Positions 21,543 through 29,013 of a DNA stretch of 33,027 nucleotides are shown piece by piece. The notes under the pieces were generated by a model, which ran no database searches, had not been told where the DNA came from, and saw only the letters and a program-made list of their open reading frames with translations. This DNA is from Aerococcus sp. HMSC062A02. GTDB taxonomy: Bacteria; Bacillota; Bacilli; Lactobacillales; Aerococcaceae. Both the position numbers and the translations under genes were made by a program. The stretch covers positions 84,187 to 117,213 of the forward strand of contig NZ_KV797935.1 in assembly GCF_001809535.1 (NCBI RefSeq), given 5' to 3'. Positions within the stretch are counted from its first letter, which is position 1. Each line of letters starts with the position of its first letter.

Positions 21543-22406
21543 ATGACAGGAGAGGGCTTTAAACGTGTGAGGCAGATGGTCTATATGATCCTCTTAGCCG
21601 GAATGGTAGTGGTTTTGGGGCTTGTGGACCAGTCGTCTGCTTTTGAGAGTCATGCCAAGCTGACCAACCAAGTGCCGGCTTTGAAAGCAAATGAACGCCC
21701 CAGCCAGGGTAAGCTCCAGGTAGCGGGCGCTGACCAATTGGAGGCTAGGTTCGGAGGCCAATTAGACCAAGTCCTTGCTGAGATGCCTGACTCTATCGAC
21801 CCCAAGGACTGGCGCTTGATCCTTGTCAACCGCCAGGCGCTCCTAGATAAGGAACCAGATTTTGAAGCTGCCCAGACGCCAGAAGGTCAAGTCTATGACC
21901 AGCGCCTCCAAGGGGACCTGGAAGCCCTCATGGCCGATGCCCGAGCGGCGGGCTATGACCTGCGCACCATCTCGGCCTTCCGCTCCATCGAATCCCAGGC
22001 CTACAACCGCCAGCACCAATATGAGACCTATCTCAACCAGGGCAAGTCCAAGGAAGAAGCCGAGCGGATGACGGATGCCTACATCGCACCGGAGCGGGCG
22101 ACGGAACATGCGACGGGTCTGGCCTTCGACTGGTTGAGCCAGGCTTGGCTGGACCAGGGTGGAGGCCTTGATGACAGCTTCGTCGAGGATCCAGCGGCCC
22201 AGTGGTTAGCTGACAACGCTCATAAGTATGGCTTCATTTTGCGCTATCTCAAGGATCGTGAAGCCATTACGGGTTATGAATTCGAACCCTGGCACTACCG
22301 CTATGTTGGTAGAGAACACGCCGCCTTTATCCAGCGATATGGGTTGACCCTAGAAGAATACTTGCAACTGGCCCGCTACCGGGACCAAGTTAAGTCAGGA
22401 TCTTAG
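21543..22406 (+). CDS. D-alanyl-D-alanine carboxypeptidase, VanY/M15B family
   Basis: This zinc peptidase of the M15B family trims the terminal D-Ala from peptidoglycan stem peptides outside the membrane. The 287-residue protein has a single N-terminal membrane anchor or signal (~10-30). The catalytic domain shows LRTISAFRSIESQ, the metal site EHATGLAFDW (pattern SxHxxGxAxD, with E in place of S), and EPWHYRYVG with the catalytic Glu and third His (near 255). DD-carboxypeptidase and DD-dipeptidase relatives share these motifs. It is monocistronic with a good AAGGAGG site. No vanR/S/H/X genes are nearby, so a housekeeping role is likelier than glycopeptide resistance. Confidence 0.92.
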   Translation: MTGEGFKRVRQMVYMILLAGMVVVLGLVDQSSAFESHAKLTNQVPALKANERPSQGKLQVAGADQLEARFGGQLDQVLAEMPDSIDPKDWRLILVNRQALLDKEPDFEAAQTPEGQVYDQRLQGDLEALMADARAAGYDLRTISAFRSIESQAYNRQHQYETYLNQGKSKEEAERMTDAYIAPERATEHATGLAFDWLSQAWLDQGGGLDDSFVEDPAAQWLADNAHKYGFILRYLKDREAITGYEFEPWHYRYVGREHAAFIQRYGLTLEEYLQLARYRDQVKSGS

Positions 22407-22426
22407 GCCAAATGTTTGGAACTTAT

Positions 22427-22434
22427 GTTATAAT
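22427..22434 (+). promoter_or_regulatory. Extended -10 promoter of the RimJ/RimL-like gene
   Basis: TG-T-TATAAT ends 57 bp before the ATG at 22492; the -35 is poor. Confidence 0.5.
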
Positions 22435-22491
22435 AAGCCGTGACAATGAATATTTAGGCTTCGACTGAGCCGGAATCGGGGAAAAACTTGT

Positions 22492-23043
22492 ATGAATCAC
22501 AAAGGAACAAAGACCATTGAGACACAGAACTTGCTCTTGCGCAAGTTTGATGTGTCTGACTATGAACAGATGTATCAGAATTGGGCAGGGGATAGCCAGC
22601 TGACCCAGTACGCCAGTTGGGGTGTCCATGAGTCCAAGCGTACCACCAAGAAGCTCTTGGAACACTGGCAGCCCAAGCGCACTAACGATAAAATTTACCG
22701 CTGGGGAGTGGAAGACAAAGCTAGTCAGGCCCTTATTGGTGAAATCCACGTGAAACGGATCGTTAAAAAGATTGCGACCTGTGAACTGGAATTTCTCTTC
22801 GCCCAGTCGGACCAGCGCACCGAATTGGGGGCGGAAGCGGTCCGGACAGTTACCCACTTCCTCTTCGACGCTGTTCAAGCGGAACGGGTCCAAGTAGGAA
22901 TTGACGTGGAGGACCAGGCCAACCAAGCCATCCTAGAAGCCTGCGACTACCAGGAAGAAGGCGTCCAGAAACGCGGCTTAGCCAACAACCGCGGGATCGT
23001 TGACCGGCGCTGGTTTGCGGTCGTCAAAGCGAATAAAGACTAA
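22492..23043 (+). CDS. GNAT N-acetyltransferase (RimJ/RimL-like)
   Basis: This is an acetyl-CoA-dependent acyltransferase of 183 residues. The N-terminal ETQNLLLRKFDVSDYEQMY is the usual opening of RimJ/RimL-type GNATs. A strand pair (LIGEIHVKRIVKKIATCELEF) and a helix (GAEAVRTVTHFLF) follow. The acetyl-CoA loop is poorer than the consensus (QRTELGAEA instead of QxxGxG/A). ANQAILEACDYQEEGV matches the usual N-x-xS-x-x-xxxK-xGF region. It is monocistronic, with a hairpin terminator straight after the stop. Substrate unknown. Confidence 0.9.
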   Translation: MNHKGTKTIETQNLLLRKFDVSDYEQMYQNWAGDSQLTQYASWGVHESKRTTKKLLEHWQPKRTNDKIYRWGVEDKASQALIGEIHVKRIVKKIATCELEFLFAQSDQRTELGAEAVRTVTHFLFDAVQAERVQVGIDVEDQANQAILEACDYQEEGVQKRGLANNRGIVDRRWFAVVKANKD

Positions 23044-23072
23044 AAAGGGCCCCAGCAGGCCTCTTTTTTATG
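23043..23072 (+). terminator. Intrinsic terminator after the RimJ/RimL-like gene
   Basis: AAAGGGCC pairs with GGCCTCTTT across a short loop, followed by a T run. Confidence 0.7.
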
Positions 23073-23226
23073 GGGAAGTGTAGTTCTCTAGAGGCCGACT
23101 TCGAAAGCGGAAGGGATGTTCACTCGCACAATTTGTCACTTGCTGTGAATACGGGTTGGCCATCCAATGTACTTTTGATCAAATAAATAAACTAGCACTT
23201 TTGGCGGTTATTCCTTGCAGAGTCTG

Positions 23227-23233
23227 TTATAAT
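23227..23233 (+). promoter_or_regulatory. Extended -10 promoter of the 182-aa gene
   Basis: TATAAT at 23228-23233 is preceded by TGT. The -35 is weak. The 5' leader of ~45 bases carries GGAGGG at 23264-23269. Confidence 0.5.
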
Positions 23234-23282
23234 AAGACTGTTAGCGTTTCAATAGCTTGACTAGGAGGGTGGAGGCGAGACC

Positions 23283-23831
23283 ATGCGTTTGGATGAATTA
23301 TATACCCGTTTGAATCATTTGGCTTTCATTGAGAATTATTATGTGACGACCAAGGAGTGGGAGGGCGAGAGTTTTCGTGTCTTGAAGATTTATGATGATG
23401 ACAGTAAGCTAGCGGAGGTCAACTTGGACCAGCCCTATATGCTGCGGACGAGCTTCCAGGGCTTCAATAACCGACAAATCTTAGAAAAACAGGCCCTCTT
23501 AAAGCTCTTAGTGGACTTCACCATGACACCAGTTGACCAGCGCCAGTCTGACCTCTATTACGCTTATTATTACGACCTCTCGAATATTACACACTTCATC
23601 AAGCGCCTGGCCAATAATCGCTTGGCCGATGACATGATTCCCATGGCTTATTTCCGGACCCTATCCGATGACGAGAAGCAAAAATACCTCTTTAATTCGG
23701 CGGAATTTGATGACTTTCCAACGGACTATAAGCCCCGCTTTACCCCAGACTCTTTTGTCAAAGTGATGTCTCTGGAAGAGATGGAGGAATCTTTGGAGGA
23801 ACGCTTTCCTGCTGGGCCCTTGGATGATTAA
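23283..23831 (+). CDS. Conserved-type cytoplasmic protein of unknown function (182 aa)
   Basis: I do not recognise a family. The product is acidic, has no membrane segment or signal peptide, and is rich in Tyr, Asp and Leu. The N-terminal half alternates beta-like strands (FRVLKIYDDDSKLAEVNLDQ, then YMLRTSFQGF). A helical region (~60-125) and an acidic C-terminus (EEMEESLEERFPAGPLDD) follow. It has its own -10 and a ribosome binding site, and codon use like its neighbours, so it is a real gene. Phage and plasmid 'DUF'-type proteins have a similar layout, but there is no other phage gene here. The TPR gene starts ~125 bp downstream from a separate promoter. Confidence 0.85.
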   Translation: MRLDELYTRLNHLAFIENYYVTTKEWEGESFRVLKIYDDDSKLAEVNLDQPYMLRTSFQGFNNRQILEKQALLKLLVDFTMTPVDQRQSDLYYAYYYDLSNITHFIKRLANNRLADDMIPMAYFRTLSDDEKQKYLFNSAEFDDFPTDYKPRFTPDSFVKVMSLEEMEESLEERFPAGPLDD

Positions 23832-23876
23832 TCAAGAGTGATCGGTAAAAGGCATCACTGACCCTATGCCCAGCCT

Positions 23877-23905
23877 TGAACTTTGACCAAGGGCCGATTA
23901 CAATA
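23877..23905 (+). promoter_or_regulatory. Promoter of the TPR gene with hairpin at the transcript start
   Basis: TTGAAC (23877-23882), 17 bases, then TACAAT (23900-23905). A 9-bp inverted repeat, ATTACTGGT with ACCGGTAAT (23907-23931, one G-U), sits exactly at the predicted start. It could be a 5' stabilising hairpin or an operator. Confidence 0.65.
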
Positions 23906-23957
23906 ATTACTGGTGTCTTTGACCGGTAATCATTATTCCGAATTAAGGGGAAATATT

Positions 23958-24998
23958 ATGAATCAAGATCAAGAACATTTACTAAAAGAAATTGAACAAT
24001 TACTTGTGGGCAATTATAGCCAGGCCATTAGCGAAGTGGGCCAAAAATTGGTGGAAAATATTGTCCTGATCCGTAACGAAGAATTCCTTTCGAAATTAGA
24101 GGATTTGCTCTATGAAGCTTATCCTGAAGAGACCTTGAAGAATCGCAAGCGTTATGATGACTCGGACAAGCACTCCGACAATATCTTAATGGCTAAGATC
24201 GACGAGATGTTAGCGGCGGGTGAGGTGACAGAGGCGCGCTTTGCCATGGAAGACTTCATCCGTAGCCTAGATTCTGACTTTGACCAGTACAATCCTAAAC
24301 CTGGCCAGCGTCACTTGAGTATCTTTGACTTGGTGGGGCGTTTTGAATTCTTGCTCCACGAAGAAGCGGGCATGCAGCTCTTGCCGACCCACCGCGACTT
24401 CAGCAAGATCTATCAGACCTATGCCAAGGTCCTGCTCCAGGCTAATGAGCGCAAGGAAGCGGCGGACGCCTACCAACAGGCCCTGCTCTGGCACCCTTAC
24501 CAAGTGGCGATGATCTATGACTTGGCGGCTCTCTACCTGGATATGGACCAGTACGGCATGGCCTATGCCATGATCCTAAAAGGCCTGAAGTATTCAATCG
24601 AACGGTCAGCCTTGGCCCGAGGTTATGCCTGCTTGGCGAAATTCTACGCCGGCAAGGGGGACTTAGAAGCTGCCCTGAACTTTGCTAAGATTAGCCTGCG
24701 TTGGAAGGAGAATGAGGGCGCGACCGACCTGCTCGAATCGCTCAAGGAAGAGGGCCTGGAAGTTGAAGAGCCCTTGACCAATAAGGAAGTGGCACAGATC
24801 CTCCAAGACTACAAGTTGGACCAGTTCCCTTCCGATGCCGCCCTCTGCAAGCTGGTCAACATGGCCCAAGCAGCAGTAGAACTGGGCAATATGAAGACAG
24901 CCCGCTTCTACTTTAAGCTCTACCAGTCCCTAACCCAGGACCAGGAAGTCGCTGCCGATGCTGTGATCGCCAACCTACAACGTCAATTAAATATGTAG
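23958..24998 (+). CDS. Tetratricopeptide-repeat protein
   Basis: This is a soluble, acidic, all-helical protein of 346 residues. TPR-like pairs are visible at ~160-195 (YAKVLLQANERKEAADAYQQ), ~195-230 (AALYLDMDQYGMAYAMILKG) and ~230-265 (ARGYACLAKFYAGKGDLEAA), with a last pair near 320-345. TPRs mediate protein contacts; no catalytic domain is present. ATG 23958 follows AAGGGGAAA. An in-frame ATG at 23913 coincides with the predicted transcript start and is rejected. It is monocistronic with a strong terminator. The partner and process are unknown. Confidence 0.9.
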   Translation: MNQDQEHLLKEIEQLLVGNYSQAISEVGQKLVENIVLIRNEEFLSKLEDLLYEAYPEETLKNRKRYDDSDKHSDNILMAKIDEMLAAGEVTEARFAMEDFIRSLDSDFDQYNPKPGQRHLSIFDLVGRFEFLLHEEAGMQLLPTHRDFSKIYQTYAKVLLQANERKEAADAYQQALLWHPYQVAMIYDLAALYLDMDQYGMAYAMILKGLKYSIERSALARGYACLAKFYAGKGDLEAALNFAKISLRWKENEGATDLLESLKEEGLEVEEPLTNKEVAQILQDYKLDQFPSDAALCKLVNMAQAAVELGNMKTARFYFKLYQSLTQDQEVAADAVIANLQRQLNM

Positions 24999-25008
24999 AA
25001 ATTGAAGA

Positions 25009-25047
25009 GCCTCCAAGGACATTGACTTGTCTTTGGAGGCTTTTTTG
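25009..25047 (+). terminator. Intrinsic terminator after the TPR gene
   Basis: GCCTCCAAGGACA (25009-25021) pairs with TGTCTTTGGAGGC (25028-25040), then T6. Confidence 0.88.
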
Positions 25048-25160
25048 TTTTGGGAGGGGAATCTGTTTCGCTTTTGAATTTAGGTCGAGGGCTTTAAGTT
25101 TTATTTCGGTTCCGTAATTGTTATACTTAAGTTAAGTCAAGAAAAGGAGGAATTTATTTT

Positions 25161-25940
25161 ATGTCAGAGAAGAAAGTGGCAGTGATTACAGGTGGGGCCC
25201 AGGGCTTAGGCAAGGCTATCGCCCAGCAATTAGCGGCGGATGGCTTTGACCTGGTCTTAGCGGATATCGATCGCGATACCTTAGAAGCTACCCAGAAAGA
25301 ATTTGCAGACCAAGGCATCGAGGCGGCTATTAAGGAAGCGGATGTGAGCAAGCTCCAAGATCAGAAGGACCTGGCGGCTTATGCGGTGGACCAATTTGGC
25401 CGTTTAGATGTCTTCGTAAATAATGCTGGGATTGAAGGACGTGTCGCTCCTCTGATCGATCTGGAAGAGGAAGATCTGGGGGCGCTCTTCGATATCAATA
25501 TTAAGGGGACCATCTACGGGATCCAAGCCGCAGCCAAGCAGATGAAGGAACTTGGCATTAAGGGTAAGATTATCAATGCCTCCAGTATTGCGGGACGCGA
25601 AGGTTTTGAAATGCTCAGTGCCTACTCAGCGACTAAATTCGCGGTGAGTGGTCTGACCCAGACCGCAGCCAAGGAATTAGCAGATGATGGAATTACCGTC
25701 AATGCTTATGCGCCAGGGATCGCTGGCACCGGCATGTGGGACCGCCTAGATGAAAAATTCGCGGAACTGACTGGTGCTGAAAGAGGGGAGACCTTCAAGG
25801 AACAGGTGGCCAATATTGCGCTCGGCCGCACCCAAGAACCAGAAGATGTGGCTAATTTAGTCTCCTTCCTCGCCTCAGAAAAAGCGGACTATATTACCGG
25901 TCAAATCATTGTGACCGATGGCGGCATGGTCTTCCAATAA
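25161..25940 (+). CDS. butA: SDR oxidoreductase, acetoin (diacetyl) reductase type
   Basis: This is probably the NADH-dependent acetoin/diacetyl reductase (2,3-butanediol dehydrogenase) of the BudC/ButA group. It has 259 residues. The Rossmann motif is TGGAQGLG (10-17), NNAG is at 87-90, and the catalytic residues are S141/S142, Y155 and K159 (YSATK). The segment [18 protein letters not shown] is characteristic of this subgroup, as is the C-terminal [20 protein letters not shown] lies before the ATG and a -10 TATACT at 25122-25127. It is monocistronic. The exact substrate is assigned by family resemblance, and another 2,3-diol or sugar-alcohol dehydrogenase cannot be ruled out. Confidence 0.85.
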   Translation: MSEKKVAVITGGAQGLGKAIAQQLAADGFDLVLADIDRDTLEATQKEFADQGIEAAIKEADVSKLQDQKDLAAYAVDQFGRLDVFVNNAGIEGRVAPLIDLEEEDLGALFDINIKGTIYGIQAAAKQMKELGIKGKIINASSIAGREGFEMLSAYSATKFAVSGLTQTAAKELADDGITVNAYAPGIAGTGMWDRLDEKFAELTGAERGETFKEQVANIALGRTQEPEDVANLVSFLASEKADYITGQIIVTDGGMVFQ

Positions 25941-25999
25941 GATTGCCTTAAAGAAAGATAGAAAGGCCTACCTCCCGACCTTGAATGCCGGGTGTTGTC

Positions 26000-26080
26000 A
26001 ATCCACATTGGGGGCCTCTAGTGTGGCTTGGCTGATGGCAATCCACACTCGGAGCTTTTGCTTGTGGATTGACCTGTTTG
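26000..26080. repeat. Family B ~40-bp repeats (two units)
   Basis: AATCCACA starts at 26000 and again at 26040. The second unit has a perfect dyad: CAATCCACA with TGTGGATTG around CTCGGAGCTTTTGCT. A linker ending CTTGCTCATACCC then leads into the family A array. The 25941-26815 interval has no credible gene. Confidence 0.7.
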
Positions 26081-26101
26081 TACAGGGACTTGCTCATACC
26101 C

Positions 26102-26216
26102 TAGTCGGGTTCGAGGATGCAGAAAGGGCTCCTCTTCGCAAAGATCCGTCGAAGACTTGCAGTCTTCTCTGGCTCTTTGCTCCAGAGGTCCCTTTCTCCC
26201 GCATCCTCTCGCACCC
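26102..26216. repeat. Family A array, unit 1 (type 1)
   Basis: Stems: GAGGATGC with GCATCCTC, AGAAAGGG with CCCTTTCT, CCTC with GAGG, GCAAAGA with CTTTGC, apex GAAGACT-TGC-AGTCTTC. An unpaired CCC lies on the right arm. Identical to units 3 and 6. Confidence 0.9.
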
Positions 26217-26220
26217 TTTC

Positions 26221-26336
26221 TAGTCGGGTTCAGGCTAGCAGAAATAGCTCCTCTTCACCAAAATCCGTCGAAGGCCTCTTGGCCTTCTCTGGCTTTTGGC
26301 TCCAGAGGTCTATTTCTCCCGCTAGCCTTCACACCC
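26221..26336. repeat. Family A array, unit 2 (type 2)
   Basis: Stems: AGGCTAGC with GCTAGCCT, AGAAATAG with CTATTTCT, CCAAAA with TTTTGG, apex GAAGGCC-TCTT-GGCCTTC, right-arm CCC bulge. Identical to unit 5. Flanks and internal loops match type 1, but the stem sequences differ on both arms. Confidence 0.9.
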
Positions 26337-26338
26337 TA

Positions 26339-26453
26339 AAGTCGGGTTCGAGGATGCAGAAAGGGCTCCTCTTCGCAAAGATCCGTCGAAGACTTGCAGT
26401 CTTCTCTGGCTCTTTGCTCCAGAGGTCCCTTTCTCCCGCATCCTCTCGCACCC
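26339..26453. repeat. Family A array, unit 3 (type 1)
   Basis: The body is identical to unit 1. It is joined to unit 2 by TAAAG instead of TTTCTAG. Confidence 0.9.
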
Positions 26454-26457
26454 TTTC

Positions 26458-26573
26458 TAGTCGGGTTCGGGCGCGCAGCTTCCTTGTCACTTCACATAAA
26501 GCCGTCGAAGGTTTTCAACCTTCTCTGGCTTTATGCTCCAGTGAAAGGAAGCTACCCGCGCGCCCTCACACCC
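26458..26573. repeat. Family A array, unit 4 (type 3)
   Basis: Stems: GGGCGCGC with GCGCGCCC, AGCTTCCTT with AAGGAAGCT, TCACT with AGTGA, CATAAAGCC with GGCTTTATG, apex GAAGGTT-TTC-AACCTTC. Its outer right arm is the one seen on the chimeric element at 2781. Confidence 0.9.
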
Positions 26574-26577
26574 TTTC

Positions 26578-26693
26578 TAGTCGGGTTCAGGCTAGCAGAA
26601 ATAGCTCCTCTTCACCAAAATCCGTCGAAGGCCTCTTGGCCTTCTCTGGCTTTTGGCTCCAGAGGTCTATTTCTCCCGCTAGCCTTCACACCC
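26578..26693. repeat. Family A array, unit 5 (type 2)
   Basis: Identical to unit 2, including the TAAAG junction that follows. Confidence 0.9.
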
Positions 26694-26695
26694 TA

Positions 26696-26810
26696 AAGTC
26701 GGGTTCGAGGATGCAGAAAGGGCTCCTCTTCGCAAAGATCCGTCGAAGACTTGCAGTCTTCTCTGGCTCTTTGCTCCAGAGGTCCCTTTCTCCCGCATCC
26801 TCTCGCACCC
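26696..26810. repeat. Family A array, unit 6 (type 1)
   Basis: Identical to units 1 and 3. Its right end GCACCC lies 5 bp from the AraC-family stop codon at 26816. Confidence 0.9.
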
Positions 26811-26815
26811 TTCTT

Positions 26816-27643
26816 TTATTTCGCGTCGTGTGGTCTGTAATGGTAGTGTTTGATGAAGGAGCGGTAGAAGTTGCTGTAGTCTTTGAAGCCGGCGTTTTTC
26901 CAGGAGTGGCTGATGGATTGGCCTTTTTTGATGCAGTCGTGGGCGTAGCTGAGGCGTTTGGTGATGAGGTATTGGTAGAGGGTGTCGTGGTAATATTTTT
27001 GGAAGATACGGTTGACGGTTGAAGTCGAGATATTGAAGCGTTTGGCGGTGTCTTGGAGGGTGAGGGGTTCGTTGAAGTGGTCGTCGACGTATTGCTTGAT
27101 GTCGCTGGCCAGTTGGTCGCGCTTGGTATGTTCGTGGAGCAGGGGGTCGTTGGGCGACTGGTAGATTTGGCAGGTTTCGAGGAAGAGCAGGCTAGCCAGG
27201 TGGAAGATAATCTTCTGCTGGTAGAGGGTAGCTTTTTCCGCTTGAACTTGTTTGAGCTGGCCGAAGAGGTCGAGGAAGACTTGCCAGTTATTTTCGCTCA
27301 CGGGGAGGATGCGCAGTTGACTGAAGACTTGGATGAGGTCAGTGGTGTCGATGAAGGTATGGTTGATCTCATCGAGATAGTTATCCCCAATGGAGAGGAC
27401 ATAGCCATAGAATTGAGGGGAAGCGTAGTGTTGGCCTGCCTCGAGTTTGAGGTCAATGCTTGAAGGAATGACGATGATTTGCTTGGGCTCGACTTCAAGT
27501 GACTGCTGGTTGACGGTGATCCGTAGCGCCTTAGTGACAAAAACGAGCTCGTGGCGGTGGAAGGAAGAGCGGTTATATTGGTCGATGAAGTCTTCATCCA
27601 TCGCGGTTGCTTTAATTCGAAAGGGGACTTGTCGGTCGGTCAT
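26816..27643 (-). CDS. AraC family transcriptional regulator
   Basis: This is a 275-residue regulator. The N-terminal half is a cupin-like sensing domain (FHRHELVFVTKALRITVNQQ, then EVEPKQIIVIP). The C-terminal ~95 residues hold two helix-turn-helix units: TLQDTAKRFNISTSTVNRIF and ISHSWKNAGFKDYSNFYRSF, followed by the terminal YHYRP. A ribosome binding site GGAGG lies 10 bases before the ATG. It is monocistronic between a repeat array (5 bp past its stop, no other terminator) and dapA. The target genes and effector are unknown; sugar-responsive members have this layout. Confidence 0.93.
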   Translation of the reverse strand: MTDRQVPFRIKATAMDEDFIDQYNRSSFHRHELVFVTKALRITVNQQSLEVEPKQIIVIPSSIDLKLEAGQHYASPQFYGYVLSIGDNYLDEINHTFIDTTDLIQVFSQLRILPVSENNWQVFLDLFGQLKQVQAEKATLYQQKIIFHLASLLFLETCQIYQSPNDPLLHEHTKRDQLASDIKQYVDDHFNEPLTLQDTAKRFNISTSTVNRIFQKYYHDTLYQYLITKRLSYAHDCIKKGQSISHSWKNAGFKDYSNFYRSFIKHYHYRPHDAK

Positions 27644-27754
27644 TAGTTTAAGCCTCCAATTGTTGTATATGATAGATACTATTTTATACTAAAACCGATT
27701 TTATTCAAGTTAGTGAAGTTAAAAATAAGCAGCTAAAATCACTCCATTCCAAGC

Positions 27755-27779
27755 AAAAAGCCAGCTGGAAAAGCTGGCT
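27755..27779 (-). terminator. Intrinsic terminator after dapA
   Basis: AGCCAGCT pairs with AGCTGGCT across a 5-base loop. The minus-strand transcript then has TTTTTGCTTGG. Confidence 0.75.
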
Positions 27780-27789
27780 GAAAGTCATA

Positions 27790-28686
27790 CTATTTGTTTA
27801 AAAGGCCGAGTTCGTCCATTTGTTCTTTTAATTTATTTACAGTTTCTGCTTGGGGTTGGCCCAAGGGGAGACGGGTTGGGCCGACTTCGAAGCCCTGGAT
27901 AGCTAGGGCTGCTTTGACGGGGATGGGGTTGGGTTCGCAGAAGAGGGTGTCGATTAGAGGTTTGAACTTGGCTTGGAGCTCGCGGGCCTTGGCGAAGTCG
28001 CCGTCGAGGGCGGCGTGGATCATGTCGTGGACTTCTTTAGGGGCGATATTGGCCAGAACAGAGATCACGCCTTGACCGCCCAGGCTCATCAGGGGTACAG
28101 CGGTATCATCGTTGCCTGAGTACACGTCTACCTGGTCGCCGCAGTAGTGGAGGTTGTCAACGGCGTGGTTGAAGTTACCGGTGGCATCTTTGAGGCCGAC
28201 AATATTTTCAAAGTCATCGATGAGGCGACGGAGGGTTTGCGGCGCAATGCCCATGCCGGTCCGACCTGGCACATCGTATAAGATGATAGGTATATTTACT
28301 GCCTTGGCGATGGCAGCGAAGTGTTGGTAGAGGCCTTCTTGGTTGGTTTTGAGATAATAGGGCGTAACAGAGAGCAAGGCGTCAGCACCAGCTGCTTCAC
28401 ATTCCTTGGAGAGGTTGACTCCGTGGCGGGTGTCGTTAGAACCAGCGCCGGCAATGACAGGGACGCGCTGGTCGACAACTTCTATACAGTAACGGATGAG
28501 ATCAATCTGTTCCTCATCGGTTTGGTTGCTGGCTTCGCCGGTTGTTCCGGCCACAATGATGGCGTCGGTTCCTGCTTCGATTTGGCGTTCAACGAGTTGG
28601 CGGAAGACCTCATAGTTAATTTCACGCGCTTCTGTATCCTGGTAGGGGGTAACAATGGCCACCCCAGATCCTCTATAAATAGACAT
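27790..28686 (-). CDS. dapA: 4-hydroxy-tetrahydrodipicolinate synthase
   Basis: DapA condenses pyruvate with aspartate semialdehyde, the first step committed to DAP and lysine. The 298-residue TIM barrel has T48-T49 in VAGTTGEASN, the active-site Y137 in ILYDVPGRTG and the Schiff-base lysine K166 in IVGLKDATGN. AAGGAGGAAAAA precedes the ATG. It is preceded by a lysine riboswitch with its own promoter and terminator, so transcription should fall when lysine is abundant. It is monocistronic; no asd, lysC or dapB is adjacent. Confidence 0.97.
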   Translation of the reverse strand: MSIYRGSGVAIVTPYQDTEAREINYEVFRQLVERQIEAGTDAIIVAGTTGEASNQTDEEQIDLIRYCIEVVDQRVPVIAGAGSNDTRHGVNLSKECEAAGADALLSVTPYYLKTNQEGLYQHFAAIAKAVNIPIILYDVPGRTGMGIAPQTLRRLIDDFENIVGLKDATGNFNHAVDNLHYCGDQVDVYSGNDDTAVPLMSLGGQGVISVLANIAPKEVHDMIHAALDGDFAKARELQAKFKPLIDTLFCEPNPIPVKAALAIQGFEVGPTRLPLGQPQAETVNKLKEQMDELGLLNK

Positions 28687-28730
28687 TTGTTTTTCCTCCT
28701 TAATGGTTAAACAGCTTAGTAAAATAGAAA

Positions 28731-28957
28731 AAGCTAAGATTCTGGAATCTTAGCTTACTTGGGTATGCCTATACAAAGTCAGCGTGTATGGTTCACGGGC
28801 CCAAGTAGGATAAGTCCTCCAAAATAAGAATGGGCTTCTCATTTGACAGTGACAGCCTTGTTCAGTACTGCCCCCAGCAAGCAAGCTTGCTTCGGCGCTG
28901 ACCCCTTTCGTTTCCTAATGATGGTGAGCGCGGCCTCTATATCTCTACTTTTCTATT
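28731..28957 (-). ncRNA. Lysine riboswitch (L-box) of dapA
   Basis: On the minus strand the conserved L-box blocks follow in order: AGAGGCCGCGCTC, AAAGGGGTCAGCGCCGAAGC, GCTGGGGGCAGTACTG, AAGGCTGTCACTGTCAAATG and TTGGAGGACTTATCCTACTT. The expression platform is a terminator, GAATCTTAGCTT pairing with AAGCTAAGATTC (28731-28756), then TTTTTC. This matches the B. subtilis lysC L-box pattern from memory. Lysine binding is expected to favour the terminator. Confidence 0.93.
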
Positions 28958-28963
28958 GCTATT

Positions 28964-28992
28964 AATCTAACATAGCCACTATTAATAGTCAA
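28964..28992 (-). promoter_or_regulatory. Promoter of the lysine riboswitch-dapA transcript
   Basis: On the minus strand TTGACT (28987-28992), 17 bases, then TAGATT (28964-28969). Confidence 0.75.
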
Positions 28993-29013
28993 GGATAAAA
29001 CGGTTAAAGGACT

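Noticed and set aside
21543-22406. Glycopeptide-resistance vanY
   Set aside because: The family is right, but no vanRS, vanHAX or vanZ genes are present; a housekeeping carboxypeptidase is more likely.
23073-23226. Possible hairpin (TTCAC...GTGAA, GGCC...GGCC) before the 182-aa gene
   Set aside because: The pairings are short and widely spaced, and no repeat copy was seen elsewhere.
26102-26810. CRISPR array
   Set aside because: The units are ~118 bp, wholly repetitive and palindromic, with no unique spacers and no cas genes.
26102-26810. Integron attC array
   Set aside because: The covarying hairpins with extrahelical bases are reminiscent, but there are no RYYYAAC/GTTRRRY cores, no cassettes between units and no integrase in the window. 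Kept only as an analogy.
26117-27022. 301-codon open frame across the family A array
   Set aside because: It is repeat sequence read in one frame and continues antisense into the AraC gene. It has no ribosome binding site, and its peptide simply repeats with the array units.
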